Notes: generated by a model not told the origin, from the letters alone. Counted from the first letter of the stretch, positions 12,101-18,683 are shown. The stretch is 38,269 bases of DNA from Mycobacterium sp. WUMAC-067 (GCF_020217485.1 NZ_JAEKMI010000042.1:1-38269); one strand, 5' to 3'. Numbers and translations are program-made.

Positions 12101-15100
12101 ACCGCCCGCACCGACTTGGCCTGGTCGCTGGCCGAACGGTGGACCGCCGACGGCCGGCCGGCCGGCATCGGCGGCGCCGTGGAATTCCGCACCGACGTCT
12201 TCGACACCGCCACCGTCGAAGCGCTGATCACCCGCCTGCATCGGGTCCTGACGGCCATGACCGCCGACCCCGCCCGGCGGCTCTCGTCGATCGACGTGCT
12301 CGGCGCCGACGAGCACGCCCGCCTCGATACGATCGGCAACCGCGCGGCGCTGGATGGCCCGCCGCGCCCGCCGGTGTCCATCCCCGCGCTCTTCGCCGCC
12401 CAAGTCGCGCGTAGCCCCCAGGCGGTGGCGCTGACCGCCGCGGACCGCTCGATGACCTACCGCGAACTCGACGTCTCCGCAAACCGACTGGCGCACTTGC
12501 TCATTGAGCGGGGTGCCGGGCCGGGGCAGTGCGTGGCGGTGCTGATGGAACGCTCGGCCCTCGCGGTCACCGCGATCGTGGCGGTCCTGAAGACGGGGGC
12601 CGCCTACCTGCCGATCGACCCGGCGACACCGGACGCCCGGCTCGCGTTCATGCTGACCGACGCCGCACCGATCGCCGCCATCACCACCACGGACCTGCGA
12701 GACCGGCTGGACGGGTTCGACGGAGCGGTCATCGACGCCGACGAACCCGCCGTGCACACCCGGCCCGCCACCGCCCTGCCGGCCCCGGACCACGAGAACA
12801 TCGCCTACGTCATCTACACCTCCGGCACGACCGGCACCCCCAAGGGCGTGGCGGTCACCCACCACAACGTCACCCAGCTGCTCGGCTCGCTGCGCGAGAT
12901 TGTGGCGCCGGCGACATGGAGCCAGTGCCATTCGCTGGCCTTCGACTTCTCGGCGTGGGAGATCTTCGGCGCGCTGCTGGGCGGCGCGCGGCTGTTGATC
13001 GTGCCCGACGAGGTGGTGCGCTCGCCGGAAGACCTGCACGCCTTGCTGATTGCCGAGAACGTCAGCGTCCTGAGCCAGACCCCGTCGGCGTTCTCGGCGC
13101 TGCAGAGCGCGGACCGCGCCCAGTCGGGTCCACGGCTCAACGTCCAGACCCTCGTGTTCGGCGGCGAAGCGCTGATTCCGCAGCGGCTGGCGAAATGGCT
13201 CGACAACCATCCCGGACGCCCGCGCGTGATCAACATGTACGGCATCACCGAGACGACGGTGCACGCCTCCTACCGGGAAATCGTCGACAGCGACGTCGAC
13301 GCGACCGCGAGCCCCATCGGAACGCCGTTGGCGCATCTGGGATTTTTCGTGCTGGACGCGTGGCTGCGGCCGGTGCCCGCCGGCGTGACGGGCGAGCTGT
13401 ACATCGCCGGCTCCGGCGTGGCCGCGGGATACCTCGGCCAGGCCGGTCTTACGGCGTCGCGGTTCGTGGCCTGCCCGTTCGGCGCGGCCGGCGCGCGCAT
13501 GTATCGCACCGGGGACCTGGTGCGTTGGAGCCCGGGCGGGCAGCTGCACTATCTCGGTCGCGCCGACGAACAGGTCAAGATCCGGGGCTACCGCATCGAG
13601 CTCGGCGAGATCCAGTCGGCGCTCACCGAATTGGACGGCGTCAAGCAGGCGGCGGTCGTCGCCCGCGAGGACCGGCCCGGCGACCGGCGGCTCGTCGGCT
13701 ACGTCACCGGCACCGCCGACCCGGTCGACATCCGCGCCCGGCTGACCGAGCGGCTGCCGGCCTACATGGTCCCGGCCACGGTGCTCGCCGTCGACGCAAT
13801 GCCGTTGACGCCCAACGGAAAACTCGACACCCGCGCGCTGCCCGCGCCCGACTACTCGCGCTGGTCCCAGGGCTCCGATCAGTACCGCGCCCCGACCACC
13901 GCCGTCGAGCAGGCGCTGGCCGCCATCTACGCTCACGTCCTGGGCGTCGAGGGTGTCGGGATCGACGACTCCTTCTTCGACCTCGGTGGGGATTCGCTGT
14001 CGGCCATGCGGCTGGTCGCGGAGGTCAACGCCGGCCTCGACGTCCACCTCGGCGTGCGAGCGTTGTTCGAAGCGCCCACCATTCGCCGATTGGCGGCGCG
14101 CCTGGGTACCGACGGCGGCGGACGCGCACCGCTGGTGGCCGGCGAGCGGCCGGAGATGGTGCCGCTGTCGTTCGCCCAGTCACGGTTGTGGTTCATCGGC
14201 CAATTGCACGGGCCCTCACCGGTGCACAACATGGCGATCGCCTTGCGGCTCGACGGGCGCCTCGACGCCGAGGCGTTCGGCGCGGCGCTGGCCGACGTGA
14301 TGGCCCGTCACGAGAGCCTGCGGACGATGTTCCCGGCGCGCGAGGGAATACCGCGGCAGCTGGTCGTCGGCGTGGACGAGGCCGATTGCGGCTGGCAGAT
14401 CAGCGACGCGCGCGGGTGGTCGACCACCCGGCTGGGCAACGCCGTCGAGACCCTGGTGGGTCACCGGTTCGACCTGGCCACCGAAATTCCTTTGCGGGCA
14501 ATGCTTTTCCGGGTGAGCGATGACGAGCACCTGCTGGTGGCCGTGGTGCACCACATCGCCGCCGACGGGTGGTCGCTGACCCCCCTGGTCCGCGACCTGG
14601 GAGAGGCCTACGCCAGCCGCTCGGCCGGGTGCGCGCCGGACTGGGCGCCGCTGCCGGTGCAGTACGTCGACTACACGCTGTGGCAGCGCGCCCAATTCGG
14701 CGAACTGCAGGATCCGCACAGCCTGATCGCCGGGCAGGTGCGGTATTGGGAACACACCCTGGCGGGTATGCCCGAGCGGCTCGAATTGCCCACGGACCGG
14801 CCTTATCCGTTGGTGGCCGATTTCCGCGGCGCCAGCGTGGCCGTGGATTGGCCCGCGGAGTTGCAGCAGCGCGTGCGCGCGGTGGCCAACGCGCACAACG
14901 CGACGAGCTTCATGGTGGTGCAGGCCGCGCTGGCGGTGCTGCTCGCCAAGGTCAGCGCGAGTTCCGATGTGGCGGTGGGCTTCCCGATCGCCGGGCGGCG
15001 CGACCCGGCCCTCGACGACGTCGTGGGCTTCTTCGTCAACACCCTGGTGCTGCGCGTCGACCTGGCCGGTGACCCCACCATCGCCGAGGTGCTCGCCCAC

Positions 15101-18100
15101 GTCCGCGCGCGCAGCCTGGCCGCCTACGAGCATCAGGACGTGCCGTTCGAGGTCCTCGTCGAACGGCTCAACCCCACCCGCAACCTCTCGCACCACCCGC
15201 TGGTGCAGGTCATGCTCGCCTGGCAGAACACCGACTCCGCCGACCTGAGCCTCGGCGATGTGCGCGTCACCCCCCTGCCGGTCGAGACCCGCACCGCCCG
15301 CATGGATCTCGCGTGGTCGCTGGCCGAGCGGTGGAGCGCCGACGGCCGGCCCGAGGGGATCGGCGGCGCCGTGGAATTCCGCACCGACGTCTTCGACACC
15401 GAGACCATCGAAGCGCTGGTCACCCGCCTGCATCGCGTGCTGACGGCCATCACGGACGACCCCACCCGGCGGTTGTCGTCGATCGACGTGCTCGGCGCCG
15501 ACGAGCACGCCCGCCTCGCTGCGATCGGCAACCGCGCGGCGCTGGATGGCCCGTCGCGCCCGGCGGTGTCGATCCCGGCGGTGTTCGCCGAGCACGTCGC
15601 GCGCACCCCGGAGGCGGTGGCCATTACCCACGGTGCGGATTCGTGGACCTACCGCGAACTCGACGAGGCCGCAAACCAGTTGGCGCACTTGTTGCTTGAC
15701 CACGGAGCGGGGCCGGGGCAGTGCGTGGCGCTGCTCGCCGAGCGCTCGGCGCGGGCCGTCGTCGCGATCCTGGCGGTGCTCAAAACCGGGGCCGCGTACG
15801 TCCCGATCGACCCGGGCCTGCCCGCCGCCCGGATCGACTTCATGCTCTCCGACGCCGCACCGGCGGCGGTGATCACCACCGCCGATCACCGCTCGCGTCT
15901 CGACGATTTCGCCGTGCTGGTCATCGACCTCGATGACCCGGCGATCCAGCACCGGCCCACCACGGCGTTGCCGGCGCCGGCGCCGCACCACCTCGCCTAC
16001 ACGATCTACACCTCGGGCACCACCGGAGTCCCCAAGGGCGTGGCCGTCACCCATCGCAACGCCACGCAACTGTTCGCCTCCCTGGGCGCGTCCGGTCTGC
16101 CCGCGGGGCCCGGGCGGGTGTGGAGCCACTGCCATTCCCTGGCCTTCGACTTCTCGGTGTGGGAGATCTTCGGCGCGCTGCTGCACGGCGGGCGGGTGCT
16201 CGTCGTACCCGACGACGTCGTGCGCTCGCCGAAAGACCTGCACGCCTTGCTCGTTGCCGAAGGCGTCGACATGCTGACCCAGACGCCGTCCGAGGTGGCG
16301 ATGCTCTCACCGCAGGGCCTGGACTCGGCGGTGCTGGCGGTCGCGGGTGAGGCCTGCCCGGTCGAGGTGGTGCAGCGGTGGGCGTCCGGGCGGGTGATGG
16401 TCAACGTCTACGGCCCCACCGAGATCACGATCGTCGCGGCCGTCAGCGCCCCGCTCACCCCGGGACCCGACGCGCCGCCGATCGGTTCGCCGGTGTCCGG
16501 GGCCGCCTTGTTCGTGCTCGACGGATGCCTGCAGCCGGTGCCCGCGGGCGTGGTCGGCGAGCTGTACGTGGCCGGTGGCGGCGTGTCGGCCGGCTACCTG
16601 GGCCGGCCCGGTTTGACCGCGTCGCGGTTTGTCGCGTGCCCGTTCGGTGGGGACGGGGCGCGCATGTATCGCACCGGGGACCTGGCGTGGTGGGGTTCCG
16701 ACGGGCAGCTGCGCTACGTCGGCCGCGCCGACGAACAGGTCAAGATCCGCGGATATCGCATCGAACTCGGCGAAATCCAGGCCGCGCTGGCCGCACTGGA
16801 CGGGGTCGAGCAGGCGCTGGTGATCGCCCGCGAGGACCGCCCCGGCGACAAACGGCTGGTCGGCTACATCACCGGCACCGCCAACCCGCCCGAGCTGCGC
16901 ACCCAGCTGGCCGAGCGCCTGCCCGCCTACATGGTGCCGGCCGCGGTGGTCGTGCTCGACGCGCTGCCGCTGACGCCCGGCGGCAAACTCGACACCCGCG
17001 CCCTGCCCGCCCCCGACTACCAGGGCGGCGACGACTACCTCGCGCCGGCCACCGCGGTAGAGGAGATTTTGGCCTGGCTCTACGCCCAGGTGCTGGGTCT
17101 GGAGCGGGTAGGGGTGCAGGAGTCGTTCTTCGACCTGGGCGGGGATTCCCTGTCGGCCATGCGCCTGGTCGCCGCGATCTACAACGCCCTCGACATCCAC
17201 CTGCCGGTCCGCGCCGTCTTCGAGGCGCCGTCGGTGCGCAGCCTGAGCCAGCAGCTCAACCGCGATCCCGGTGCGGCGGAAGGCCATCGGGCCGACTTCG
17301 CCTCGGTGCACGGCCGCGACGCCACCGAGGTGTACGCCTGCGACCTCACGCTGGACAAGTTCATCGACGCCCCGACGCTGGCCGCCGCGCCGGCGCTGCC
17401 GGGCCCGAGCTCCGAGGTGCGCACGGTCCTACTGACCGGGGCCACCGGCTTCCTCGGCCGTTACCTGGTGCTGCAATGGCTCGAGCGGCTGGAACTGGCC
17501 GACGGAAAGCTGATCTGCCTGGTGCGGGCCACCTCCGACGAGGACGCGCGGCGCCGGCTCGAGAGGACCTTCGACCCCCCGGGTTGTGCGGGCGACCCCG
17601 CCCTGCGGCGGTACTTCGACGAACTCGCCACCGATCACCTCGAGGTCATCGCCGGCGACAAGGGCCAGGCCAACCTGGGCCTGGACGAACAGACGTGGCA
17701 GCGGCTGGCCGACACCGTCGACCTGATCGTCGACTCCGCGGCCGTGGTCAACGGCGTGCTGCCCTACAGCGAGCTGTTCGCCCCCAACGTCGCGGGCACC
17801 GCCGAGCTGATCCGGCTGGCGCTCACCACCAAACTCAAGCCGTACACGTATGTCTCGACGGCCAACGTGGGCGACCAGATCGAGCCGTCGGCGTTCATCG
17901 AGGACGCCGACGTCCGCGTCGCCGGCCCGATCCGCACCATCGACGGCAGCTATGGCAACGGCTACGGCAACAGCAAGTGGGCCGGCGAGGTGCTGCTGCG
18001 CGAGGCCCACGACCTGTGCGCGCTGCCCGTCGGGGTGTTCCGCTGCGACATGATCCTGGCCGACACCACCTACGCGGGCCAGCTCAACCTGTCGGACATG

Positions 18101-18646
18101 TTCACCCGGCTGCTGTTCAGCGTCGTCGCCAGCGGCGTCGCGCCGGCCTCGTTCTACCAGCTCGACTCCCGCGGCAACCGGCAACGCGCGCACTTCGACG
18201 CCCTGCCCGTCGAGTTCGTCGCCGAGTCGATCACCACGCTGGGCGCCCAGGTGGGCCGCGAATCAGCGGCGGGGTTCGAGACCTACCACGTGATGAACCC
18301 GCACGACGACGGCATCGGGCTCGACGAGTACGTCGACTGGGTGATCGAGGCCGGCTACCCGATCGAGCGGGTCGACGACTTCGGGGAGTGGCTGCACCGG
18401 ATGGAAACCGCGTTGCGCGCCCTGCCGGAGCGCCAGCGCCACCAGTCGGTGCTGCAGCTGTTGCAGTTGCGCAACGCGCAGCACGTGCCGCCGGCCGACC
18501 CGGCGCGCGGCTGCCTGGGGCCGACCGAGCGCTTCCGGGCCGCGGTGCAGGAAGCCAAAATCGGCGCCGACAACGACATCCCGCACATCAGCGCGGCGGT
18601 GATCGTCAAATACGTGACCGACCTGCAGCTGCTCGGTCTTCTCTGA
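2..18646 (+). CDS. Five-module NRPS with terminal thioester reductase (5'-partial)
   Basis: The frame is open from base 2 to TGA 18644-18646, over 6,200 residues, and its true start lies upstream. Domain order is T(partial)-C-A-T-C-A-T-E-C-A-T-C-A-T-C-A-T-TR. Every carrier keeps LGGDS, with phosphopantetheine serines at 35, 3209, 6344, 10802, 13994 and 17147. Every C domain and the E domain keeps HHxxxDG, and every A domain keeps YTSGTTG and the A10 lysine (NGKLDT or GGKLDT). No N-methyltransferase or thioesterase domain is visible; the terminal Rossmann reductase should release the peptide as aldehyde or alcohol, as known for mycobacterial GPL synthetase Mps2. The product is a peptide of at least five residues, possibly acylated. 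The size recalls PstA, the M. avium paratuberculosis lipopentapeptide synthetase, but here epimerisation is in module 2, so identity is not assumed. A hairpin follows the stop. M. tuberculosis lacks this gene at this locus. Confidence 0.95.
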   Translation, partial: VDDSFFDLGGDSLSAMRLIAAVNTGLNAGVSVRALFEAPTVAQLAPRLDGGAQRLSRVVAGERPAVVPLSFAQSRLWFIDQLQGPSPMYNMAAALRLRGPLDTGALRAALIDVVARHESLRTVFAVSDGTPQQVVIPAEGVDIGWDLIDAAGWSPAQVKEAVDAAAGYAFDLSAEIPFQAQLFQLAEDEHVLVAVVHHIAADGWSLNPLVHDLGVAYAGRCAGRAPQWSPLAVQYVDYTLWQRAQFGDLDDPGSPIVGQLAYWERTLAGLPERVELPTDRPYPSVADYRGASVDIDWPAELQQHIRAVARAHHATDFMVVQAALAVLLSKITATSDVAVGFPIAGRRDPALDELVGFFVNTLVLRVDLAGDPSVADVLARVRRRSLEAYENQDVPFEVLVERLNPTRSLTHHPLTQVMLAWQGNDPAELNLGELQITAVPVQTRTARTDLTFSLFERWSGDGRPAGIGGTVEFRTDLFDVATVHTLTERLRRVLVAVTADPGRRLSSIDVLDDDERAQLDEWGNRSASGRAAPGASIPALFGAWVKRVPHAVAISCGGRSWTYEHVESDANRLAHLLIGRGVRRGHRVGVLLERSPEAVIAILGVLKTGAAYVPMDPAVPTARIGFMVADAGMRVVVTSGELRSRLGEFGGVVVEVDDPGLAAHPATAVTGVGPAADDIAHVIYTSGTTGTPKGVAVSHANVTQLFGSLDAGVELGPEQVWSQCHSLAFDFSVWEIWGALLHGGRLVVVPDSVARSPEELHATLIGERVTVLTQTPTALGMLSPQGLEAVTLVVGAEPCPGELVDRWAPGRVMLNVYGPTETTMWVSHSAPLTAGPARSEPPAIGSPVAGAALFVLDACLRPVPAGVVGELYVAGAGVGAGYLGRAGLTASRFVACPFGGRGTRMYRTGDMVRWSGSSFGDGQLHYVGRADEQVKVRGYRIELGEIRSALAELEGIEQAAVIAREDRAGEKRLVGYVTGAADPADIRARLGQRLPTYMVPSAVVVLDAMPLTVNGKLDTRALPVPEYRDVDRYRAPDDALQEALAGIYARVLGVERVGVDDSFFDLGGDSLSAMRLITAVNADLDAGLTVRSVFEAPTVAQLATRVEAGARRAGGLVAGERPALVPLSFAQSRLWFIEQLQGPSPVYNMAVALRLRGRLDTDAMGAALDDVVARHESLRTLFPAPDGAPHQVVVPAERADVNWQVVDATRWPASWLAEATQDAARYTFDLATEIPVRAWLFHTGEDEHVLVAVVHHIAADGWSLTPLVRDLGAAYASRCAGRPPEWSPLPVQYVDYTLWQRAQFGDLDDPDSPIAAQLNYWERALAGLPERVELPTDRPYPLVADYRGSSVDVQWPAALQHQVAQLARAHNATSFMVVQAALAVLLSALSASSDVAVGFPIAGRRDPALDEVVGFFVNTLVLRVDLSGEPSVTELLARVRRRSLDAYEHQDVPFEVLVERLNPTRTMAHHPLVQVMLAWQNNDPVDMSLGDVRVTPLPLETQVARMDLVWSLAEQWDEDGEPAGIGGTVEFRTDVFDAASIETLVARLRQVLAAMTADPARPLSSIDVLGADEHARLDAMGNRAVLSRPATGRASIPALFAAQVARAPDAVAITCGARSWTYRELYETTNRLAHTLIDRGAGPGQRVAVVLPRSAEAIVAILAVLKTGAAYVPIDPALPAARIDFMLTDAAPIAAISTTELRPRLRNPELVIDVDDPAVATQPATGLPDPSPDDIAYVIYTSGTTGAPKGVAVTHHNVTQLLRSVDAQLGLGQVWSHCHSLAFDFSVWEIFGALLRGGRLVVVPDDIVRSPEDLHALLIAERVTVLSQTPSAVAALSPHGLESVALVVGGEPCPVEVMDRWAPGRVMVNQYGPTETTMYAAMTAPLTAGRAPVPIGSPVPGAALFVLDPWLRAVPPGVVGELYIAGRGVAAGYLGRAALTASRFVACPFGGNGTRMYRTGDVVRWGDDGQLEYLGRADEQVKIRGHRVELGEIRSALAELDGVEQAVVVARGDHAAARLVGYVTGAVDPSGLRARLAERLPSYMVPSAVVALDALPLTANGKLDTRALPEPEYPVSRYRAPSDAIEEILAGIYAQVLGVERVGVDDSFFDLGGDSILSMQVVSRARAAGVMCRPRDVFVEQTVAGLARVVTLATGEDDVVDEGTGPVVATPIMRWLQDIDGPVEQFNQTMVLAAPAGVSQADVVAVLQALLDRHPMLRLCVDDDGAGGWDLHVPEPGAVDARACLRAVDVLSEAALMRARSRLNPDAGVMLCAVWASATNQLALIVHHLAVDGVSWRTLIEDLNIAWAQHHRGQPIELPAPGTSFARWSSLLAEHAKDAAVTEQADAWRRIAETPPALPPAQPWDTYESAGQLSASLDAETTRQLLGEVPAAFHAGVQDILLIAFGLAFTEFLGSVGTVTPIGIDVEGHGRSEELAPHADLSRTVGWFTAKYPVALNVHGLDWARVVAGEAALGAAIKDAKEQLRAQPDGLTYGLLRYLNPEVGLGVPDPAIGFNYLGRLGAASTELSDELWRLSPNSLALSAATAAVALPLPHTLELNAGTMDTEAGPHLHANWTWASSALTHEQVNLLSQLWFDALAGFCAHVRRGGGGLTPSDIAPARLTQQQIDDLERRYDVADVLPLTPLQQGLLFHSTTQPDGDVYAVQLNITLRGALDPQRLHRAVQMVVARHPNLAARFCSDFGDPVQIIPADPEIAYRKVELDGGDIDDQVRRISASERAALRDLAGQPPLRATLVRTADDEFRFVLTVHHIVMDGWSLPILLQEIFAGYHGSRLPAPAPYRRFVTWLAQRDAAAARAAWRALLDGFDTPTLVAPPGRAELGPRGVAVVQLSAETTGALGELARSRRTTLNTVLQAAWAQLLMSLTGRRDVAFGTAVSGRPADLPGAESMVGLLINTVPVRAHATAATTVAEFLDRLQRAHNDTVEHQHLALNDIHRSTGHDQLFDTLLVYENYPINAAALSAAEDLTATEFTSHDYNHYPLSLQAMPGDELRLRIEFDTDVFDPAAADALLERLHRLLAAMPTDPARRLLALDLLDAPEHARLHLWGNRAVLTERPRAPLSLPAVFAAQVARVPEAGAVTFEGRSMTYRELDEASNRLAHTLIERGAAPGECVALLFPRSAEAIVAILAVLKTGAAYLPIDPALPATRIEFVLGDAAPVAAVTTADLRARLDGFDLPVIDAGDAARTGSTAPLPTPAPENIAYLIYTSGTTGVPKGVAVTHHNVTQLLESLRAPLPGAGVWSQCHSYGFDVSVQEIWGALGGGGRLVVVPESVTRSPDELHALLAAERVSVLSHTPSALTALSPRKLHSALIIGGEPCPAALADQWAPGRVMINAYGPTETTVDAVLSTPLSAGVGPPPLGSPVAGAALFVLDDWLRPVPAGAIGELYVAGRGVAVGYARRAGLTASRFVACPFGAAGARMYRTGDLVRWAPDGKLHYVTRADHQVKIRGHRIELGEIHTALAELDGAGQVAVIAREDQPGDKRLVGYITGTADPAGLRTLLAERLPGHMVPAAVVAIEALPLTPNGKLDTGALPAPEYTAGRYRAPSTPTEEILADIYAQVLGLERVGVDDSFFDLGGDSLSAMRVIAAINTGLDARLGVRTLFEARTIGQLAARVSAGGARRAGVVAAARPAVVPLSFAQSRLWFIDQLHGPSPVYNMAAALRLTGRLDVGALGAALRDVVARHETLRTVFAATEGIPQQVVLPPDRADVTWQTIDATDWSPARLEGAIGDAARHTFELATEIPLRAMLFRVGDEEHVLVAVVHHIAADGWSLTPLVRDLALAYASRTAGDPPDWAPLPVQYVDYTLWQRAQFGDLEDPDSPIAAQLAYWEEALAGLPERLELPTDRPYPVVADYRGASVAVDWPAELQQGVRAVASAHNATSFMVVQAALAVLLAKISASSDVAVGFPIAGRRDPALDDVVGFFVNTLVLRVDLGGDPSTTDLLARVRQRSLAAYEHQDVPFEVLVERLNPTRNLAHHPLVQVMLAWQNDEPTDLSLGDVRVTALPADTRTARTDLAWSLAERWTADGRPAGIGGAVEFRTDVFDTATVEALITRLHRVLTAMTADPARRLSSIDVLGADEHARLDTIGNRAALDGPPRPPVSIPALFAAQVARSPQAVALTAADRSMTYRELDVSANRLAHLLIERGAGPGQCVAVLMERSALAVTAIVAVLKTGAAYLPIDPATPDARLAFMLTDAAPIAAITTTDLRDRLDGFDGAVIDADEPAVHTRPATALPAPDHENIAYVIYTSGTTGTPKGVAVTHHNVTQLLGSLREIVAPATWSQCHSLAFDFSAWEIFGALLGGARLLIVPDEVVRSPEDLHALLIAENVSVLSQTPSAFSALQSADRAQSGPRLNVQTLVFGGEALIPQRLAKWLDNHPGRPRVINMYGITETTVHASYREIVDSDVDATASPIGTPLAHLGFFVLDAWLRPVPAGVTGELYIAGSGVAAGYLGQAGLTASRFVACPFGAAGARMYRTGDLVRWSPGGQLHYLGRADEQVKIRGYRIELGEIQSALTELDGVKQAAVVAREDRPGDRRLVGYVTGTADPVDIRARLTERLPAYMVPATVLAVDAMPLTPNGKLDTRALPAPDYSRWSQGSDQYRAPTTAVEQALAAIYAHVLGVEGVGIDDSFFDLGGDSLSAMRLVAEVNAGLDVHLGVRALFEAPTIRRLAARLGTDGGGRAPLVAGERPEMVPLSFAQSRLWFIGQLHGPSPVHNMAIALRLDGRLDAEAFGAALADVMARHESLRTMFPAREGIPRQLVVGVDEADCGWQISDARGWSTTRLGNAVETLVGHRFDLATEIPLRAMLFRVSDDEHLLVAVVHHIAADGWSLTPLVRDLGEAYASRSAGCAPDWAPLPVQYVDYTLWQRAQFGELQDPHSLIAGQVRYWEHTLAGMPERLELPTDRPYPLVADFRGASVAVDWPAELQQRVRAVANAHNATSFMVVQAALAVLLAKVSASSDVAVGFPIAGRRDPALDDVVGFFVNTLVLRVDLAGDPTIAEVLAHVRARSLAAYEHQDVPFEVLVERLNPTRNLSHHPLVQVMLAWQNTDSADLSLGDVRVTPLPVETRTARMDLAWSLAERWSADGRPEGIGGAVEFRTDVFDTETIEALVTRLHRVLTAITDDPTRRLSSIDVLGADEHARLAAIGNRAALDGPSRPAVSIPAVFAEHVARTPEAVAITHGADSWTYRELDEAANQLAHLLLDHGAGPGQCVALLAERSARAVVAILAVLKTGAAYVPIDPGLPAARIDFMLSDAAPAAVITTADHRSRLDDFAVLVIDLDDPAIQHRPTTALPAPAPHHLAYTIYTSGTTGVPKGVAVTHRNATQLFASLGASGLPAGPGRVWSHCHSLAFDFSVWEIFGALLHGGRVLVVPDDVVRSPKDLHALLVAEGVDMLTQTPSEVAMLSPQGLDSAVLAVAGEACPVEVVQRWASGRVMVNVYGPTEITIVAAVSAPLTPGPDAPPIGSPVSGAALFVLDGCLQPVPAGVVGELYVAGGGVSAGYLGRPGLTASRFVACPFGGDGARMYRTGDLAWWGSDGQLRYVGRADEQVKIRGYRIELGEIQAALAALDGVEQALVIAREDRPGDKRLVGYITGTANPPELRTQLAERLPAYMVPAAVVVLDALPLTPGGKLDTRALPAPDYQGGDDYLAPATAVEEILAWLYAQVLGLERVGVQESFFDLGGDSLSAMRLVAAIYNALDIHLPVRAVFEAPSVRSLSQQLNRDPGAAEGHRADFASVHGRDATEVYACDLTLDKFIDAPTLAAAPALPGPSSEVRTVLLTGATGFLGRYLVLQWLERLELADGKLICLVRATSDEDARRRLERTFDPPGCAGDPALRRYFDELATDHLEVIAGDKGQANLGLDEQTWQRLADTVDLIVDSAAVVNGVLPYSELFAPNVAGTAELIRLALTTKLKPYTYVSTANVGDQIEPSAFIEDADVRVAGPIRTIDGSYGNGYGNSKWAGEVLLREAHDLCALPVGVFRCDMILADTTYAGQLNLSDMFTRLLFSVVASGVAPASFYQLDSRGNRQRAHFDALPVEFVAESITTLGAQVGRESAAGFETYHVMNPHDDGIGLDEYVDWVIEAGYPIERVDDFGEWLHRMETALRALPERQRHQSVLQLLQLRNAQHVPPADPARGCLGPTERFRAAVQEAKIGADNDIPHISAAVIVKYVTDLQLLGLL
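197..3310 (+). other. NRPS module 1 (C-A-T)
   Basis: The C domain begins at VPLSFAQSRLWF and keeps HHIAADG near 590, of the LCL type. The A domain runs from about 1601 to 3075 with YTSGTTGTPKG near 2050. Aligning by eye to GrsA, I read the specificity code D-F-W-T-V-G-V-M-W-K, which I cannot match to a standard amino acid. The carrier serine is at 3209. A patch of the C domain at about 410-640 is AT-richer than its surroundings. Confidence 0.85.
3368..7850 (+). other. NRPS module 2 (C-A-T-E, D-residue)
   Basis: An LCL C domain (HHIAADG near 3760) is followed by an A domain at about 4780-6215, with eye-read code D-F-W-S-V-G-Q-M-Y-K, not recognised. The carrier differs from the others (GGDSILSMQVV instead of GGDSLSAMR), the form usual before epimerases. 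The E domain at about 6497-7850 keeps HHLAVDGVSWR and a GFNYLGRLG motif. The next C domain is of the D-accepting type, so the residue added here is expected to be D. Confidence 0.85.
7905..10900 (+). other. NRPS module 3 (DCL C-A-T)
   Basis: The C domain starts LPLTPLQQGLLFHS, the signature of C domains after an epimerase, and has HHIVMDG near 8307. The A domain at about 9238-10665 is odd: the usual DxxxW of the pocket reads DVSVQ, giving eye-read code D-V-Q-S-I-G-A-V-D-K, which I do not recognise. The carrier serine is at 10802. Confidence 0.85.
10967..14095 (+). other. NRPS module 4 (C-A-T, probable Thr)
   Basis: This is an LCL C domain with HHIAADG near 11360. The A domain at about 12376-13845 has a core unlike the other four (FGGEALIPQRL, then NMYGITETTVH). 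Eye-read code is D-F-W-S-V-G-M-V-H-K, matching the usual Thr code DFWNIGMVHK at 8 of 10 positions. Flanking A-domain sequence is of the same lineage as modules 1-3 and 5, suggesting a core swap. The carrier serine is at 13994. Confidence 0.8.
14150..17250 (+). other. NRPS module 5 (C-A-T)
   Basis: The LCL C domain is nearly identical over long tracts to that of module 4. The A domain at about 15568-17010 has eye-read code D-F-W-T-A-A-V-I-V-K, not recognised, and an A10 motif TPGGKLDT. The carrier (serine codon 17147) reads VQESFFDLGGDS rather than VDDSFFDLGGDS. It hands the finished peptide to the reductase. Confidence 0.85.
17410..18643 (+). other. NRPS terminal thioester reductase (R/TR) domain
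   Basis: This is an extended-SDR reductase domain of the Lys2/CAR-terminal type. The NAD(P)H-binding GATGFLG is encoded at 17438-17458 and the catalytic YGNSK has Tyr at 17963 and Lys at 17975. It reduces the carrier-bound thioester to an aldehyde (two electrons) or alcohol (four electrons). The sequence alone does not tell which. Confidence 0.88.
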
Positions 18647-18654
18647 AACACCTT

Positions 18655-18683
18655 GGCCGGTAGCGTATTTCGCTGCCGCGGCC
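18655..18683 (+). terminator. Hairpin after the NRPS stop
   Basis: Nine bases after the NRPS stop, GGTAGCG (18659-18665) pairs with CGCTGCC (18671-18677) around a TATTT loop. Outer GGCC arms extend the stem with a small bulge. No T-tract follows, as is common for mycobacterial terminator-like hairpins, so termination is inferred. Confidence 0.5.

Noticed and set aside
11897..14047. 716-codon open frame antisense to the NRPS (with similar ones at 2672-4411 and 14216-16243)
   Set aside because: These recur at equivalent places in each NRPS module because the modules are homologous; composition is that of shadow frames and no start signals or domains are seen.
2..17250. CRISPR or tandem-repeat impression from recurring motifs
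   Set aside because: The spacing is about 3 kb and the repeats are NRPS module homologies, not short direct repeats with spacers.
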